Assembly (NCBI GenBank): GCA_946042585.1
Contig: CAMGDO010000052.1
Span: 1-6,663 of the forward strand
Reading direction: 5' to 3'
Length of the DNA: 6,663 nucleotides
Source of the DNA: an uncultured Clostridia bacterium
GTDB lineage: Bacteria > Bacillota > Clostridia > Christensenellales > Aristaeellaceae
How positions within the stretch are numbered: the stretch's first letter is position 1; each line of letters begins with the position of its first letter. The notes under the pieces were generated by a model. That model was not told the origin of the DNA. It saw only the letters and a list, made by a program, of their open reading frames with translations, and did not search any database. The translations under genes and the position numbers were made by a program. Of the stretch, positions 5,556 to 6,663 are shown piece after piece.

Positions 5556-6155
5556 TTACAGAAGATCGTCGACGGAGGTAAAGACGATGCCCTGCATGCC
5601 GATGCTGCGCGCGCCCTCCACATTATCCGCCCGATCGTCGATAAACACGCATTCCTCCGCCCTGAGCCCATAGCGATTCACCAGCAGACGGTAAATCTCG
5701 GGATGCGGCTTGAGCAGATGCTCGCGGCCCGAAATGATGATGCCGTCCACCTCGGAGAACACCTGGGGGAAGCGGGCCATTGCGCGCTGGAAAATGTCCT
5801 CTTCATAGTTGGTGATGACAAAAACCTTTTTTCCCATGGCGTGCAGCCGGGGAAACAACTGATAGGTGGGCAGAGCGGTCATATGCTCGTGAAAATGCTC
5901 GATCACATGCAGCACGTAGGGCCACCAGGTGGGTTCACCGATATCGCGGGCCAGCACATGCGCGCATTCTTCATGGGTGGTGGTGCCTTCGTCCATGAGA
6001 ACCCAGTGCGGATGCCTGTATACCGCCTCGGGGGTGAGCTTTCTGGCGACGTCCGCAGGCAGCATGCGCGGGAAAAACTTGTCCGGTTCATGCCCCAGCA
6101 GCACCTGCGCCACGTCAAAGACGACGTTTCTGGCGTTTTCAATCAAAGCATTCAA
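5556..6155 (-). CDS. HAD-superfamily hydrolase (subfamily IA, YihX-like)
   Basis: This 199-residue protein has all four HAD motifs. They are the nucleophile D14 in VVFDVAQVLL, T115-N116 in VFVITN, K149 in LLKPHP, and D173-D174 in VFIDDRADN. A helical cap occupies about residues 20-95. The usual second Asp of the DxD motif is Ala (A16). YihX-like sugar-phosphate phosphatases also lack it, having Gly there, so this probably marks the subgroup rather than inactivity. Substrate is unassigned; small phosphorylated metabolites are typical. The start is TTG (6155-6153): GGAGGG (6169-6164) sits eight bases upstream, and the next in-frame ATG codes for M31, after the catalytic D14. An ATG four bases into the gene is out of frame and hits a stop after two codons. 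Confidence 0.92.
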   Translation of the reverse strand: MNALIENARNVVFDVAQVLLGHEPDKFFPRMLPADVARKLTPEAVYRHPHWVLMDEGTTTHEECAHVLARDIGEPTWWPYVLHVIEHFHEHMTALPTYQLFPRLHAMGKKVFVITNYEEDIFQRAMARFPQVFSEVDGIIISGREHLLKPHPEIYRLLVNRYGLRAEECVFIDDRADNVEGARSIGMQGIVFTSVDDLL

Positions 6156-6188
6156 GCTTCGTGCCCTCCATCCTTTGTTACCTTATTC

Positions 6189-6217
6189 AGCATATCACAG
6201 AATCGTAACAATTTCAA
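6189..6217 (-). promoter_or_regulatory. Promoter of the HAD hydrolase gene
   Basis: On the minus strand the -35 box is TTGAAA (6217-6212) and the -10 box is TATGCT (6194-6189), with a 17-base spacer. TGA directly before the -10 box supplies an extended -10 element. The predicted start is near 6182, giving a leader of about 27 bases to the TTG start codon. A nine-base direct repeat GTAACAATT (6205-6213 and 6245-6253) lies in and upstream of the promoter and could be a regulator site, though with low certainty. Confidence 0.75.
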
Positions 6218-6322
6218 CGGTTTTTGTGCGGAATGACAAATGTTGTAACAATTCTTTTGCCTTCGACAGGAAGCGCAGCCATTTATAAGGATGCAAAAAG
6301 CAAAACTTTGCGCCGCTGCGCC

Positions 6323-6351
6323 TTGACAAGCAGCATAGGGTTGTATAAACT
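6323..6351 (+). promoter_or_regulatory. Promoter of the partial right-hand gene
   Basis: The -35 box TTGACA (6323-6328) is perfect. The -10 is either TAAACT (6346-6351) at 17 bases, or TATAAA (6344-6349) at 15 bases. The predicted start is near 6357. A short inverted repeat GCAAA-AC-TTTGC (6300-6311) lies just upstream of the -35 box. The rest of 6218-6322 holds no gene or RNA structure that I can support. Confidence 0.75.
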
Positions 6352-6395
6352 GGCAATATGGCGGAATTTGCCGACCGGATGGAAAGGAGAACGCC

Positions 6396-6619
6396 ATGAA
6401 CGAAAGAAGCGAACGGCTCAGGCGCGCCATCTTGTGGGATGCGCTGCTATTGCTGGCACTGGCGGCGTATGAGCTGTGCGCGCGGCTGGACGCCTCCGAG
6501 CTGCCCTACAGCCTGATGAACGCGCTGGCGCACGATCTGGAGGCGCTGGGGCGGCTGACGGCGGTGGAGCCGGCCATGCTGCTGCTGCTGTGCGAGCGCG
6601 CGGGCATGGAGGGCAAGAC
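6396..6619 (+). CDS. Unrecognised protein, 5' part only
   Basis: Only the first 74 codons plus two bases are genomic; the frame then runs into adapter. The start ATG at 6396 is preceded by AAAGGAGA (6383-6390) at five bases and by a good promoter at 6323, so this is very probably a true gene. The visible protein begins MNERSERLRRAILWDALLLL. It is strongly Leu/Ala rich, with acidic and basic residues interspersed, suggesting amphipathic helices rather than a clear signal peptide or transmembrane segment. I do not recognise a family. The codons after K74 come from the adapter, and the peptide LLYTSPSPRD they give must not be counted as protein. Confidence 0.75.
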
Positions 6620-6663
6620 CTGTCTCTTATACACATCTCCGAGCCCACGAGACGTAGAGGAAT
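6620..6663 (+). other. Nextera P7-side adapter (sequencing artefact)
   Basis: Positions 6620-6638 are CTGTCTCTTATACACATCT, the reverse-complement Tn5 mosaic end. Positions 6639-6653 (CCGAGCCCACGAGAC) complete the Nextera read-2 adapter. Positions 6654-6661 (GTAGAGGA) match an i7 index that I recall as N712, and AT begins the P7 primer. Minus-strand translation here gives MGSEMCIRDR, another well-known contamination peptide. Confidence 0.98.

Noticed and set aside
3919..5673. A 584-codon plus-strand open frame, Gly/His/Ala rich.
   Set aside because: It is antisense to the lipoprotein gene and runs through the terminator and into the HAD gene. Its glycine-rich composition is the complement of Thr/Pro/Ala codons. 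The minus-strand frame has a lipobox, domain repeats and a ribosome binding site.
6418..6648. A minus-strand 76-codon open frame starting MGSEMCIRDR.
   Set aside because: Its start codon and first residues are adapter sequence, and the rest is antisense to the partial gene at 6396.

Overview
The window is a 6,573-base insert (47-6619) from a bacterial genome, bounded at both ends by untrimmed Illumina Nextera adapter sequence (1-46 and 6620-6663). The first and last few dozen bases are therefore not biological, and the features touching them are cut by a library or assembly boundary rather than by evolution. The organism looks like a fairly GC-rich Bacillota, probably a Clostridia-type gut anaerobe. 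The signs are strong AGGAGG-like ribosome binding sites, sigma-A-type promoters, a SAM-I riboswitch, a Gram-positive-style lipoprotein with cell-wall-binding repeats, and short compact operons. The taxonomic placement is inference.

Layout from left to right. (a) 47-167, minus strand: a perfect-consensus promoter drives a SAM-I (S-box) riboswitch that runs off the left edge, so its target gene is not in the window. (b) 181-645, minus: a small cupin protein. (c) 646-825: a divergent intergenic region with promoters for the cupin and for a Crp/Fnr-family regulator (826-1470, plus). (d) 1478-3881, plus: a three-gene ABC importer operon (substrate-binding protein, permease, ATPase) of the SsuACB/TauACB/ThiYXZ type, with overlapping genes. 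(e) 3944-3981: a strong bidirectional terminator between convergent units. (f) 4021-5442, minus: a lipoprotein with four peptidoglycan-binding domains. (g) 5556-6155, minus: a HAD-family hydrolase that starts at TTG. (h) 6156-6395: a divergent promoter region. (i) 6396-6619, plus: the first 74 codons of an unrecognised gene cut by the right adapter.

The most informative biology is the regulator-importer module. The same 14-bp palindrome, GTTGCA-N2-TGCAAC, occurs twice. Before the Crp/Fnr-like gene it covers the -35 box, centred near -29.5, as expected for autorepression. Before the importer operon it is centred at -41.5 from the predicted start, with no usable -35 box, as expected for class II activation. 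This predicts a local circuit in which one regulator represses itself and activates the importer. The ligand and the transported substrate cannot be read from the sequence. I see no phage, CRISPR, insertion-sequence or clearly novel defence-type system here.
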